Below, in pieces: positions 26,702 through 36,525 of a stretch of DNA of 64,000 nt; the first letter of the stretch is position 1; the number at the start of each line of letters is the position of its first letter. The stretch comes from an uncultured Sphingomonas sp. (lineage in GTDB: Bacteria; Pseudomonadota; Alphaproteobacteria; Sphingomonadales; Sphingomonadaceae). The notes beneath the pieces are model-generated. The model searched no databases, was not told where the DNA came from, and was given only the letters and a program-made list of their open reading frames with translations. The translations under genes and the position numbers were made by a program. The stretch covers positions 62,001-126,000 of the forward strand of contig NZ_CAJYTI010000040.1 in NCBI RefSeq assembly GCF_913777625.1. Direction: 5' to 3'.

Positions 26702-28420
26702 ATGAAGAAACTGGTCGCGCTCGCCCTCCTGCTGTTCACGCCGCTGCTCGCCCATGCCCAGGGCATGGTGAGCGCCGCCGATCCGCGCGCCGCCGCCGCC
26801 GGAGTCGAGATCCTGCGGGAAGGCGGCAGTGCCACCGATGCGGCGATCGCGACGATGCTCGCGCTCGGCGTGGTCGAGCCGCAAAGCTCGGGCCTCGGCG
26901 GGGGCAGCTTCCTGGTACTGTACGACGCCAAGACCAAGGCGACGACCACCATCGACGGGCGCGAGACCGCGCCGATGGCCGCCGACGATCACTGGTTCTA
27001 CGATGCCGCCGGCAAGCCGCTCAGCCACTTCGCGGCGGTGCCGGGCGGGCGCAGCGTCGGCGTGCCGGGCGCGATCCGCGCGATGGCGCTGGCGCACGCC
27101 AAGTCCGGCAAGCTCGCCTGGGCCAAGCTGTTCGCCCCCGCGATCCGGCTCGCCCGCGACGGCTTCGAGGTGACGCCGCGGCTCAACAATTCGCTCGCCC
27201 AGTTCTCGGGCCATGTCGACCCGGCCTATCGCGCGATCTTCGCCGGCCCTGACGGCAAGCCGCTGCCGGTGGGCAGCACGGTCCACAATCCCGATGAGGC
27301 AGCGCTGCTCGAGCGCCTCGCCACCCAGGGCCCGGACAGCTTCTATGTCGGCCCGCAGGCGGCCAAGATCGTCGCGACGGTCAACGGCGCCGCGCGTAAC
27401 CCTTCCAAGATGACCACCGGCGACCTTGCCGCCTATGATGCCAAGGCGCGGCCGGTGCTGTGCGGGCGCTATCGCGGCTACAAGATCTGCTCGATGGGCC
27501 CGCCTTCCTCGGGGGGCATCACCGTGCTGATGATCCTCGCGCAGCTCGAACGCTTCGACATGGCCGGGCTGGGCAAGGATTCGGCCACCGCCTGGCACCT
27601 GTTCGCCGAAAGCTCGCGCCTCGCCTATGCCGATCGCGACCTGTATCTCGGCGACCCGGACTTCGTGTCGGTGCCGCTCAAGGGCCTGCTCGATCGCCGC
27701 TACATCGCCAGCCGCTCGAAGCTGATCGATCCGGCCAGGACGATGAGCAGCATCGCCGCCGGCACGCCGCCGGGCGCCCCGAAGCGCGTGCTCGCCAAGG
27801 TACAGGAAGTCGCCGGCACCACCGATCTCGCGGTGACCGATGGCGCCGGCAATGTCGTGGAGGTGACGACCACGGTCGAGGGCCCGTTCGGCTCCGGCCT
27901 CACCGTGGACGGCGCGATCCTCAACAACCAGCTGACCGATTTCGACATCGTGCCGGTGAAGGACGGCTACCTCGTCGCCAACCGGGTGGAGGGCGGCAAG
28001 CGGCCGCGCAGCTCGATGGCGCCGACGATCGTGTTCGGCCCCGACGGCAAGGTGCGGCTCGCGGTAGGCGCGGCCGGCGGCTCGACGATCATCGCCCAGG
28101 TCGCCAAGGCGATCGTCGGCGTGATCGACTGGAAGCTCTCCGCACAGGATGCGATCGGCCTCGGCCTGCTTTATGCTCCGGGCAAGACCGGCATTGCCGA
28201 ACAGGGCACGCAGCTCGATGCGCTGCTGCCGGCGCTCCGCGCGCTGGGCGAGGATGTCCGTTCGGCACCGCTCGGCCTCAAGGCCAATGCGATCGAGCGC
28301 GTCGGCGGGCGCTGGGTCGGCGCCGCCGATCCGCGCAGCGAGGGCGTGGCGATGGATCAGGACGGCACGGTGACGGTTATTCAGCGGGCGGGCCTCAAGC
28401 CCAACCGCCCGTCGGAATGA
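26702..28420 (+). CDS. ggt: Gamma-glutamyltransferase
   Basis: A 572-residue periplasmic Ntn-hydrolase that cleaves gamma-glutamyl bonds of glutathione and transfers the glutamyl group. A signal peptide (about 20 residues, ending AHAQ) is followed by the large subunit. Self-cleavage would occur before the threonine of GTTDLAVTDGAGNVVEVTTTVEG, releasing the small subunit. The latter contains DGAILNNQLTDFD and the oxyanion region KRPRSSMAPTIVF. Length is typical. It lies 39 bp after pyrD and 47 bp before the acyl-CoA synthetase on the same strand. Confidence 0.94.
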   Translation: MKKLVALALLLFTPLLAHAQGMVSAADPRAAAAGVEILREGGSATDAAIATMLALGVVEPQSSGLGGGSFLVLYDAKTKATTTIDGRETAPMAADDHWFYDAAGKPLSHFAAVPGGRSVGVPGAIRAMALAHAKSGKLAWAKLFAPAIRLARDGFEVTPRLNNSLAQFSGHVDPAYRAIFAGPDGKPLPVGSTVHNPDEAALLERLATQGPDSFYVGPQAAKIVATVNGAARNPSKMTTGDLAAYDAKARPVLCGRYRGYKICSMGPPSSGGITVLMILAQLERFDMAGLGKDSATAWHLFAESSRLAYADRDLYLGDPDFVSVPLKGLLDRRYIASRSKLIDPARTMSSIAAGTPPGAPKRVLAKVQEVAGTTDLAVTDGAGNVVEVTTTVEGPFGSGLTVDGAILNNQLTDFDIVPVKDGYLVANRVEGGKRPRSSMAPTIVFGPDGKVRLAVGAAGGSTIIAQVAKAIVGVIDWKLSAQDAIGLGLLYAPGKTGIAEQGTQLDALLPALRALGEDVRSAPLGLKANAIERVGGRWVGAADPRSEGVAMDQDGTVTVIQRAGLKPNRPSE

Positions 28421-28467
28421 CACGGGACGCACGTAGAACAGAACACGGCGCCCGCAGGGGAGAGAGA

Positions 28468-30252
28468 ATGCGCAAGCTCGAACGGTTCGAAAATCTGGTC
28501 GCGATGTTCTTCACGCGCGCTGCGGAGAAGGGCGATGCGCCCTTCCTGTGGCACAAGGCGGGAGGGAAATGGCATGCCACCAGCTGGGCCGAGGCTGCCG
28601 GCCAGGTGGCGAGCCTCGCCACCGCGCTCAAGGCGCTGGGGCTGAAGCCGGGCGACCGCGTGATGCTCGTTTCCGAAAACCGCCCGGAATTCTGCATCAG
28701 CGATCTCGCGATCATGGCGGCGGGCTGCGTGACGGTGCCGACCTACACCACCAATACCGAGCGCGATCACCAGCATATCCTGGAGAATTCGGGCGCCTGC
28801 GCGGTGATCGTCTCGAACACGAAGCTCGCCAAGACGCTACTGCCGGCGATGCTGCGCTCCTCGGCCGGGCGGATCGTGATCGGCATCGACGATGTCCGCC
28901 TGGCGCAGAACGGCACGCTGGAGTTTCACGACTTCCGCCAGCTGATCGCCGCGCATGCCACCGATCCCGCGACCACGGCCGCGGCCGCCACCTTCAAGCG
29001 CGAGGACCTCGCCTGCATCATCTACACCAGCGGCACCGGCGGATCGCCGCGCGGGGTGATGCAGCACCACGGCGCGATCCTGCACAATTGCCAGGGCTGC
29101 ACGACGATCATCTCCGAGGATTTCGGCTGGGGGGACGAGGTGTTCCTCTCGTTCCTTCCCCTCTCCCACGCCTATGAGCATACCGGCGGCCAGTTCTTCC
29201 CGATCGCGCTGGGCGGGCAGATCTATTATGCCGAGGGACTAGAGAAGCTCGCCTCGAACATCGAGGAGGTGCGCCCGACGATCATGGTCGTCGTCCCCCG
29301 CCTGTTCGAGGTGCTGCGCACCCGCATCACCAAGCAGGTGGAAAAGCAGGGCAGCTTCGCCAGCTATCTGCTGGAAAAGGCGGTGGCGATCGGCGGGCGC
29401 AAGGCGGCGGGAAAGTCCGGCATCGCCGATGCGCCGATGAACCTGCTGCTCAACGCGACGCTGCGCCCGAAGCTCGCCAAGCGCTTCGGCGGCCGGATCA
29501 AGGCGCTGGTGTCGGGCGGCGCGCCGCTCAACCCCGAAGTCGGCATCTTCTTCGAATCGCTCGGCCTCACCTTCCTCCAGGGCTATGGCCAGACCGAGTC
29601 GGCGCCCGTTATTTCGTGCAACCGGCCCAAGACCGGCCTCAAGATGGATACGGTCGGCCCGCCGATGGAGGACGTCGAGGTCAAGATCGCCGAGGACGGC
29701 GAGATCCTGGTGCGCGGCGAGCTGGTGATGCACGGCTATTGGCGCAACGAGGCCGAGACCGAGCGCGTGCTCAAGAACGGCTGGCTCCACACCGGCGACA
29801 TCGGCGAGATCGACGCCAAGGGCCGCATCAAGATCACCGATCGCAAGAAGGACATCATCGTCAACGACAAGGGCGACAATGTCTCGCCCCAGAAGATCGA
29901 GGGCATGCTGACGCTGCAGCCGGAGATCCTGCAGGCGATGCTCTATGGCGACAAGCGGCCCTATATGACCGCGGTGATCGTCCCCGATCCGGAATGGGTG
30001 CAGGAATTCTGCGCCAAGACCGCGACGCCCTGCAAGTTCCGCAACCTCTCGCGCGACGCCGATTTCAAGGCGACGATCGGCGCGGCGGTGGAGCGGGTGA
30101 ACCGCGACCTCTCGGTGATCGAGCGGGTGCGCAAGTTCATCCTCGCCGACGAGGCGTTCACCATCGAGAACGAGCAGCTGACGCCGAGCATGAAGATCCG
30201 CCGCCACGTGCTGAAGGCGGTGTACGCGGAACGGCTGGACGAGCTGTACTGA
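28468..30252 (+). CDS. AMP-dependent long-chain acyl-CoA synthetase-like ligase
   Basis: A 594-residue adenylate-forming enzyme expected to activate a fatty acid to acyl-AMP and then acyl-CoA. The P-loop is IIYTSGTGGSPRGVMQHH, an unusual version of the common YTSGTTGxPKG because Lys is replaced by Arg and Thr by Gly. Other motifs are canonical: FLQGYGQTESAPVISCNR, GWLHTGDIGEIDAKGRIKITDRKKDII and the C-terminal PSMKIRRHVLKAVY with the catalytic lysine region. The ATG at 28468 follows AGGGGAGAGAG. A family-I repeat begins 3 bp after its stop. Confidence 0.9.
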   Translation: MRKLERFENLVAMFFTRAAEKGDAPFLWHKAGGKWHATSWAEAAGQVASLATALKALGLKPGDRVMLVSENRPEFCISDLAIMAAGCVTVPTYTTNTERDHQHILENSGACAVIVSNTKLAKTLLPAMLRSSAGRIVIGIDDVRLAQNGTLEFHDFRQLIAAHATDPATTAAAATFKREDLACIIYTSGTGGSPRGVMQHHGAILHNCQGCTTIISEDFGWGDEVFLSFLPLSHAYEHTGGQFFPIALGGQIYYAEGLEKLASNIEEVRPTIMVVVPRLFEVLRTRITKQVEKQGSFASYLLEKAVAIGGRKAAGKSGIADAPMNLLLNATLRPKLAKRFGGRIKALVSGGAPLNPEVGIFFESLGLTFLQGYGQTESAPVISCNRPKTGLKMDTVGPPMEDVEVKIAEDGEILVRGELVMHGYWRNEAETERVLKNGWLHTGDIGEIDAKGRIKITDRKKDIIVNDKGDNVSPQKIEGMLTLQPEILQAMLYGDKRPYMTAVIVPDPEWVQEFCAKTATPCKFRNLSRDADFKATIGAAVERVNRDLSVIERVRKFILADEAFTIENEQLTPSMKIRRHVLKAVYAERLDELY

Positions 30253-30255
30253 AAA

Positions 30256-30394
30256 GATCCTCCCCGGCACGGGGAGGGGGACCGCCGCCGAAGGCGGTGG
30301 TGGAGGGGGGTCGCCACAAGGGTCTCGCTCGCTGCGCTCCCCCTCCACCAAGCCGCTGCGCGTCTTGGTCCCCCTCCCCGTTCCGGGGAGGATC
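30256..30394. repeat. Palindromic repeat, family I, between convergent genes
   Basis: 139 bp starting GATCCTCCCCGGCACGGGGA and ending in its complement GATC, with inner arms GGTGGTGGAGGGGG and CCCCCTCCACCA. It fills the gap between the stops of the acyl-CoA synthetase and the M16 protease, where it may act as a two-way terminator. Confidence 0.93.
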
Positions 30395-30400
30395 TAGAAG

Positions 30401-33268
30401 TTATTTCGCCGCCTTCTCCGGCACCACCACCATGGTCCAGTCCTTGTCCGGCCGCAGATATTTGGCGGCCAGCGCCTGCAGCTCCGCCGGCGTGGTCGCG
30501 GCATAGTCCTTGGCGAGGTTGCGCATGCCCGCGATCCGCGCCGGATCCTGGGTGCCGCCCTCGACGAGGTTCATCCAGAACATGTTGCCGCTCGACATGC
30601 GCAGCAGCTGCTGCTTGAGCGGGGTCAGCGCGCGGTTGAGCTCGTCGGCGTCGATCGGCTTCGCCACCAGGTCCGCCGCGATGTCGCGGGCGAGCTTGAA
30701 GAAGAAGTCGGTCTTGTCCGGCGGCACCATGCCCAGCGCCGCGATCTTGCCGCCGTTCGGAAGGCCCAGCGGCCAGTCGTTCATCACGTTCGGCGAATAG
30801 CTGACACCCGCCTGGATGCGCAGCTGCTCGATCAGCCGGTCGCGGAACACCGCCGCCAGGATTTCGAGCTTGCGGCTCTCGGCGAGACCGGCGCTGCCGC
30901 CGCCCGTCGGCCAGGCGATCACCGCCGCGGCCTGGTCCACGGCCCCGGTGTGCGTGCGCACCACCGGCGACGTCACGTGCGCCGGGAAGCGCACCGGCGC
31001 GCCGCTCTCCTTGCCGTCGGCCCGCGGCTTGAGCGCGCCGAAGCTCGCCGCCACCGCCTGCACCGTCGCATCGGCGTCCATATCGCCGAAGATCTCGACC
31101 TCGATCGGGCCGGTCTGGAGGATCGGCTCCCAGAAGGCGCGGAACGCCTGCGGGGTGAGCGCGGTGACTTCCTCGCGGCTCGGCACGCCCCAGCGCGGAT
31201 CGCCGTCGTGGAGCAGTACGTCGAGGTCGCGGCCGAGCACCGCGTCGGGCGAGGCCGAAAGGCCGGCGTATGAGGCGAGCGTCGCCGCCTTGGCGCGGGT
31301 GATCGGGTTGGGGTCCCAGCCGGGTGCTGCCAGCTTGGTGGCGAACAGGCGGAGCTGGTCGGCCAGATCCTCCTTGTTGGTCTGCGCCTGGAAGACGAAG
31401 GCGTCCTCCTCGATGTCGAAGCCGAGGCCGATCTGGCGATTGCCGGTCAGCGCATCGAGCTCTTCCTGCCCGAACTTGCCGATGCCGCTGGCCATCAGCG
31501 CAGTCTTGCCCGCCCAGGCCGGCACGCGCTTGTCGCCCGGCAATGCGCGCAGACCGCGGCCGAAGCGGATGTTGACCCACACCTTGCCCGTTTCGGACTG
31601 GTCCTGGCGCATCAGCAGCTTCACGCCATTGGCATAGGTGACCTCGTCGATCGCGATGTCCGGATCGACGCGGGTGCGCGACACCACCTTGCCCGGCGCA
31701 CCGATGCGCGGCAGCTGATCGAACTTCACGTTGAGCGAGCGGCGCTTCATCGCCGCCGCCTTGACGTCGGCCTGGAGCGCCGTCGTCACCTTGCGGACCA
31801 CGTCCGGATCGGGCGCATGGGTGTTGACCAGCGCGCGCGTCGCGGTGCCCTCGAACACCTTCTTGGCCGAGGCCTGGACGGCCGCCGGCGTGAACATGTG
31901 CGCCGCGATCGCCCCCTTGAAGATCGCGTAGGAGGCCTCGGGCGTCGTCACCGTCTCGTTGATGTCGACGGCCTGGACGAGGTCGTCCGCCAGCGACACT
32001 GCCGATTCGACCGGCGCGGTCGAGATGCGGTTGCGCATCACCGCGTCGATCTCGCCCAGTTCGCGATCGATCTCGGCCTGGCTCGGCGGCGACGCCATCA
32101 GCTCGGCGGCGGTGGCGCGCACGTCGCGCAGCGCGCTTTCCCAGTCGTCGCCGGTCGGCAGCACGCTGAGCGTGGTCACATTGGCCGAGCGGGCGATGTC
32201 ATCCAGATCCGCCCCGGCCGCGATGAACGAGGCGCCGGAACGCGCCCGCGATTCGAGCCGGCGGTTGAGGATGCGGATCGCCACCATGTCGATCATGCGC
32301 TTCTGGTTGAAGATCACCGTGTCGGCATAGACCGTCCAGGGCCGCACGATCGCCATCAGCGCCACCGGCTGCAGCGCCGGCTCGACGATGCTGGCGGCGA
32401 TCGGGTGATCGGCCTCGGGCTTGCCGAAATCGGGAGTCTTCGGCGCCTCGCCCTTGCCCTGCCAGCTCGAGAAATATTTGTTGATCATCGCCTCGAGGAT
32501 CGCGGGATCGACATCGCCGATCGCGATCACGGTGGCGCGTTCGGGGCGGTACCAGCGATCGTGGAACGCCTGGACGCTGGCCGGCGTGGCGGCATTGAGC
32601 GCCTCGACCGTGCCGATCGGCTCGCGATCGGCGAGCGGCTGGCCGGCGAAGATCAGCTGGTAGAGCGCGTCCTGCATCCGCTTCTGCGGTGCAGGTTGCT
32701 CGCGTCCTTCCGCCAGCACAACCGGGCGTTCGGCGGTGAGCGAAGCCTGGGTGATCGCGGGCGCTGCCATCATGCCGGAGAGGATCTTGAAGCTCTCGTC
32801 CAGCCCTTCCGGCGTCGCGTTAGGCAGGTCGAGCTTGTAGGTGGTGCTGATGAACGTCGTCGCGGCGTTGCTGTCCGAGCCGAAGGTCACGCCCAGCCGC
32901 TGCCAGATCCGCTTCGAATCGCCGTCCGGCACATAGGTCGAGCCGCGGAAGCTGAGATGCTCGAGCAGATGGGCGAAGCCGCGCTCCGAATCGCGCTCCA
33001 TCAGCGATCCCGCGTCGATCCGCACCCGGATCGAGATCTGCCCCGGCGGCACGCCGTTCTTGCGCACCGCATAGCGCACGCCGTTGGAGAGGCGGCCGAA
33101 CTTCCACTTGTCGTCATGGACGAGGTCGCTGCCCTTGTAGAGCCAGGGATCGTCGGCAGTCTGGACACCCTCGGGGCGGCCTTGCGCGAGCACCGGGCTG
33201 GGCAGCGTGGGGGCGGCGAAGGCGAGGAGAAGCAGGGCGAAGCGCGGACGGCGCAGGAAAGACAGCAT
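30401..33268 (-). CDS. M16 family zinc metalloprotease (pitrilysin-like), exported
   Basis: A 955-residue protein with a signal peptide (about 29 residues, ending VLAQ). The N-terminal M16 domain has the inverted zinc motif HLLEH at residues 100-104, followed by LSFRGS and, some 75 residues later, the third-ligand region ERPVVLAEGREQ. The C-terminal half is a second M16 fold without HxxEH, as usual for the inactive repeat. It probably degrades peptides in the periplasm. The ATG at 33268 is chosen over upstream in-frame codons because it starts the signal peptide. Confidence 0.92.
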   Translation of the reverse strand: MLSFLRRPRFALLLLAFAAPTLPSPVLAQGRPEGVQTADDPWLYKGSDLVHDDKWKFGRLSNGVRYAVRKNGVPPGQISIRVRIDAGSLMERDSERGFAHLLEHLSFRGSTYVPDGDSKRIWQRLGVTFGSDSNAATTFISTTYKLDLPNATPEGLDESFKILSGMMAAPAITQASLTAERPVVLAEGREQPAPQKRMQDALYQLIFAGQPLADREPIGTVEALNAATPASVQAFHDRWYRPERATVIAIGDVDPAILEAMINKYFSSWQGKGEAPKTPDFGKPEADHPIAASIVEPALQPVALMAIVRPWTVYADTVIFNQKRMIDMVAIRILNRRLESRARSGASFIAAGADLDDIARSANVTTLSVLPTGDDWESALRDVRATAAELMASPPSQAEIDRELGEIDAVMRNRISTAPVESAVSLADDLVQAVDINETVTTPEASYAIFKGAIAAHMFTPAAVQASAKKVFEGTATRALVNTHAPDPDVVRKVTTALQADVKAAAMKRRSLNVKFDQLPRIGAPGKVVSRTRVDPDIAIDEVTYANGVKLLMRQDQSETGKVWVNIRFGRGLRALPGDKRVPAWAGKTALMASGIGKFGQEELDALTGNRQIGLGFDIEEDAFVFQAQTNKEDLADQLRLFATKLAAPGWDPNPITRAKAATLASYAGLSASPDAVLGRDLDVLLHDGDPRWGVPSREEVTALTPQAFRAFWEPILQTGPIEVEIFGDMDADATVQAVAASFGALKPRADGKESGAPVRFPAHVTSPVVRTHTGAVDQAAAVIAWPTGGGSAGLAESRKLEILAAVFRDRLIEQLRIQAGVSYSPNVMNDWPLGLPNGGKIAALGMVPPDKTDFFFKLARDIAADLVAKPIDADELNRALTPLKQQLLRMSSGNMFWMNLVEGGTQDPARIAGMRNLAKDYAATTPAELQALAAKYLRPDKDWTMVVVPEKAAK

Positions 33269-33458
33269 GAAGCCCTTTCTAGAGGCGGTTTGGTCGCCAT
33301 GCCACCGGCAACCTTTCTGCCGGATGTACGCCACAAGAATCCATGGACGCGCCATGTTTTGGACCCAAGTGACGGCCTAGACCGACAACAGAGATTGTTG
33401 CGTTGCAGCACCGAAGTTCGGGCCCAACGCGGAAGGTTCGGGGAAGTTGCGCGTGGAC

Positions 33459-34250
33459 ATGGCCACCAGCGAGGTGCCGATCGCACTGCCGGCAGATCCT
33501 GCCGTGGCGGGCGAGTCGCACTGCCGGGCGCGCCCGCTGCTGCTGCGCTGGGGCAAGCATCTGCGCGGCACCTTCGATCGGCTGATCGCCGCCTCCTCGC
33601 TCGTGCCGAACAGCCCGGTGCTCGACATGCGCGCCTTTTGCTGGACCGCCGCGCTGCGGGCAGATTGGGAAGCCATCCGCGACGAGGCGGTGGCGGCGAT
33701 CGGCACCCAGCCCGGCGCGCCCTCGCTCGCCGCCATCTCCCCGGATCATCGCGCCATCGCGCCGCTCGGCAAGTGGCGCAGCCTGTTCCTGTGGGGTTAT
33801 GGCTACCGGGTGGACGAGAATCTCGCCCGCTGCCCGCATACCTCGCGGCTGATCGAGCAGATCCCCGGCCTCAACAGCGCGATCTTCTCGATCCTGGCGC
33901 CCGGCACCCACATTCCCGCCCATCGCGGCGTGACCAAGGGGCTGATCACCTGCCATCTCGGGCTGGTGGTGCCGCGCGACGGCGACGTGCGGATGCGGAT
34001 CGGCAACCGGGTGGTCCGCTGGGCCGAGGGCGAGACGCTGGTGTTCGACGACACCTATGACCATGAGGTGTGGAACGACAGCGCCCATACCCGCATCGTG
34101 CTGCTGATCCAGTTCCGCCGCCCCTTGCGCAATCCCGGCCGCTGGGTCGCCGATACGCTGATCGGCGTGCTGCGCCGCTCGGCCTTCGTGCAGGAGGCGC
34201 GAGCGAACCTGCGCCGCTGGCATCGCGGCGAGATCGTGGCCGACGCCTGA
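33459..34250 (+). CDS. Aspartyl/asparaginyl beta-hydroxylase family protein
   Basis: About 263 residues. A Fe(II)/2-oxoglutarate dioxygenase-like domain occupies the C-terminal half: AHRGVTKGLITCHLGLVVP contains the first metal histidine, and GETLVFDDTYDHEVWNDS the second histidine and the HEVWN signature. Relatives hydroxylate peptides or lipid A acyl chains (LpxO); the substrate here is unknown. TTG 33447 and GTG 33453 are in-frame alternatives to the ATG; a GGGGAAG site precedes all three. Confidence 0.88.
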   Translation: MATSEVPIALPADPAVAGESHCRARPLLLRWGKHLRGTFDRLIAASSLVPNSPVLDMRAFCWTAALRADWEAIRDEAVAAIGTQPGAPSLAAISPDHRAIAPLGKWRSLFLWGYGYRVDENLARCPHTSRLIEQIPGLNSAIFSILAPGTHIPAHRGVTKGLITCHLGLVVPRDGDVRMRIGNRVVRWAEGETLVFDDTYDHEVWNDSAHTRIVLLIQFRRPLRNPGRWVADTLIGVLRRSAFVQEARANLRRWHRGEIVADA

Positions 34251-34296
34251 CAATTGCCACGTTGTCGCAGGCGCGCCTGCGGATTAAGCCCGGGCC

Positions 34297-34713
34297 ATGC
34301 CACGCCCCTTCCATCTCGCCTTCCCGGTCCATGACCTGGCCGCCGCCCGCGCCTTCTACGGCGGGGTGCTCGGCTGCCCCGAGGGACGATCCTCTGCGCA
34401 ATGGATCGATTTCGACCTGTTCGGCCACCAGATCGTCGCGCATCTCGATCCCGCAGCGAAGCCCGTCGCCACCTCCAACGCGGTCGACGGCCACGACGTG
34501 CCCGTGCCGCATTTCGGCGTGGTGCTGACGATGGACGAGTGGCGCACCCTCGCCGCGCGAGTGGAAGCCGCCGGCATTCCCTTCGGCATCGCCCCGCACA
34601 TCCGCTTCCAGGGCCAGGTGGGCGAGCAGGCGACGATGTTCTTCCGCGACCCCAGCGGGAACGCGCTGGAATTCAAGGCGTTCGCCGACGACAGCAGGTT
34701 GTTCGCCAAATGA
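34297..34713 (+). CDS. VOC family protein (glyoxalase/dioxygenase fold)
   Basis: A 138-residue protein of the vicinal-oxygen-chelate superfamily. Two beta-alpha-beta-beta-beta modules are visible: HLAFPVHDLAAARAFYGGVLG with the first metal histidine, and the C-terminal ATMFFRDPSGNALEFKAFAD with the conserved glutamate. Enzymatic function (lyase, isomerase or dioxygenase) cannot be told. Its stop overlaps the next gene's ATG by 4 bp. Confidence 0.88.
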   Translation: MPRPFHLAFPVHDLAAARAFYGGVLGCPEGRSSAQWIDFDLFGHQIVAHLDPAAKPVATSNAVDGHDVPVPHFGVVLTMDEWRTLAARVEAAGIPFGIAPHIRFQGQVGEQATMFFRDPSGNALEFKAFADDSRLFAK

Positions 34714-35015
34714 TTCCGCGGACCATCACGCTCGACATTCCGCACCAGCTGGGCCGCGAAGGCGCGAAAGCGCGGATCGACTCGAAGATCGGGCGGCTGG
34801 CCGACAAGATCCCCGGTGGCGCCACCGTCGACCATCGCTGGGAGGACGACAGCCTCCACTTCACCGTCACCGCGATGGGCCAGCAGGTGGCGAGCCGCCT
34901 CGACGTTCAGGAGAGCATCGTCCACGCCGAGGTGACACTGCCCGGCATGCTCGGCCTGTTCGCCGGCAAGGTCCGCGAGATGCTGGAAAAGGAAGGGCCC
35001 CGCCTGCTCGGCTGA
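34710..35015 (+). CDS. Polyhydroxyalkanoic acid system family protein
   Basis: A 101-residue protein beginning MIPRTITLDIPHQLGREGAKARI, typical of the small PHA-granule-associated family (often annotated PHA_gran_rgn). It has a beta-rich core (VDHRWEDDSLHFTVTAMGQ) and a C-terminal ASRLDVQESIVHAEVTLPGMLG segment. The biochemical role is unknown. It is translated with the VOC gene through an ATGA overlap, and ends 12 bp before the convergent sorbosone-dehydrogenase-like gene. Confidence 0.85.
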   Translation: MIPRTITLDIPHQLGREGAKARIDSKIGRLADKIPGGATVDHRWEDDSLHFTVTAMGQQVASRLDVQESIVHAEVTLPGMLGLFAGKVREMLEKEGPRLLG

Positions 35016-35027
35016 GGGCCCGCCGGG

Positions 35028-36413
35028 TCAGCGCGCTGCGCTTACCCGCCATACGGTGTTGCCGACATCGTCCGCCACCAGCAGCGCGCCGCCGGCGCCG
35101 GTGATCACCGCCACCGGCCGGCCCTGCGCCTCGCCCTTGGCGTTGAGGAAGCCGGTCAGCACGTCCTGCAGCTTGCCGCCCTTGGCGGGGAAGCCATTGT
35201 CGCCGAACGGCACGAAGACGACCTTGTAGCCCGACTGCGGCTGGCGGTTCCACGAGCCGTGCAGGCCGACGAAAGCACCGTTCGCATAGGCGGCGCCCAG
35301 CCGCGCCCCGTCGGCGAAGGTCAGGCCCAGCGGCGCGGTATGGGCGCCGAGCGCGAAGTCCGGGCGGCGGACATATTCGCGCAGGTCCGGGCGGCCCGGC
35401 TCGACGCGCTTGTCCTCATAGCCGCCCCAATATTGCCAGGGCCAGCCGAAGAAGGCGCCGAGATCGACCCGGCTCATGTAATCCGGCGGCATGTCCGAAC
35501 CGAGCATGTCGCGCTCGTTCACCACCGCCCACAGCGCCTGGGTCTTGGGCTCGAACGCCATGCCGTTGGCATTGCGGATGCCCCAGGCGAAGATGCGGCT
35601 GGTCTTGGTCTCGGGATCGACCTCGAGGATCACCGCGCGGTTGGTCGGCTGGGCGGCGGCCTTGGCCATCTGGCCGGGGGTGTCGGCGGTGTAGATCGGG
35701 CCTTCCGCCTCCAGTCCGTCCTCGGCGATGTTCGAGGAGGAACCGACGCTCACATAGAGATGCTTGCCGTCGAGCGAGGCGACGACGTTGCGGGCCCAGT
35801 GGTTGCCGCCGCCGGGAAGCGACAGGATCTTCTGCGGGGCGGACGTGATCTTGGTCTGGCCATCGACATAGGGGTAGCGAACAAGCGAATCGGTGTTGGC
35901 GACGTAGAGCGAGCCGTTGGCCAGGGCCATGCCGCTCGGCGAGTTGAGCCCGGTGAGGAAGACGGTGCGCACATCCGCCACGCCGTCGCCGTCGGCGTCG
36001 CGCAGCAGCGTGATGCGGTTGGCCGAGGCGCCGCCGGCGCCCGCCTTGTCCATCAGCATGCCCATCACCCAGCCGGTGATCCCGCCATTGGTGCGCGGCG
36101 GCGAGTTGCTTTCGGCGACGAGGATGTCGCCATTGGGCAGCTGGTAGAGCCAGCGCGGGTGATCTAGCTTGTCGGCGAACTTCTGCACCTTCAGCCCGGC
36201 GGCCGCCTTCGGCATCGCGCCTGCCGGCCAGCCGACCCCCTTGGCGACGCCGATCGTCGGCACCGTCTGGTAGCGGGGGTCGCTGATCTGCGGCTCGCGG
36301 CCGGTGACGGCGCTTTCCGGCAGCGTGGCGATGTCGGGCTGGCCGAGCCAGTACCAGGCGGCACCACCAGCGATGACGAGGATGGCGAGGGCGATCAGGA
36401 CACGCTTGAGCAT
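35028..36413 (-). CDS. Sorbosone dehydrogenase-like PQQ-dependent sugar dehydrogenase
   Basis: A 461-residue protein anchored or exported by an N-terminal hydrophobic segment (VLIALAILVIAGGAAWYWL), followed by a six-bladed beta-propeller. Visible blade segments include HPRWLYQLPNGDILVAESN, SPSGMALANGSLYVANTDSL, YVSVGSSSNIAEDGLEAEG, FAWGIRNANGMAFEPKTQAL and LHGSWNRQPQSGYKVVF. These match the soluble glucose/sorbosone dehydrogenase family, which binds PQQ and calcium. The sugar substrate is unknown, and no PQQ synthesis gene is nearby. Confidence 0.9.
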   Translation of the reverse strand: MLKRVLIALAILVIAGGAAWYWLGQPDIATLPESAVTGREPQISDPRYQTVPTIGVAKGVGWPAGAMPKAAAGLKVQKFADKLDHPRWLYQLPNGDILVAESNSPPRTNGGITGWVMGMLMDKAGAGGASANRITLLRDADGDGVADVRTVFLTGLNSPSGMALANGSLYVANTDSLVRYPYVDGQTKITSAPQKILSLPGGGNHWARNVVASLDGKHLYVSVGSSSNIAEDGLEAEGPIYTADTPGQMAKAAAQPTNRAVILEVDPETKTSRIFAWGIRNANGMAFEPKTQALWAVVNERDMLGSDMPPDYMSRVDLGAFFGWPWQYWGGYEDKRVEPGRPDLREYVRRPDFALGAHTAPLGLTFADGARLGAAYANGAFVGLHGSWNRQPQSGYKVVFVPFGDNGFPAKGGKLQDVLTGFLNAKGEAQGRPVAVITGAGGALLVADDVGNTVWRVSAAR

Positions 36414-36525
36414 GGCGCCAGCACTAGGGCCGCGCGCGGGGGAAGCCAATGCGATTCTGGCACCGCTTGACTTCAGGCAAGCGCAGGCAAGAGTGTGGGT
36501 TCACCTGATCCGGGGGGCTGCCCGA

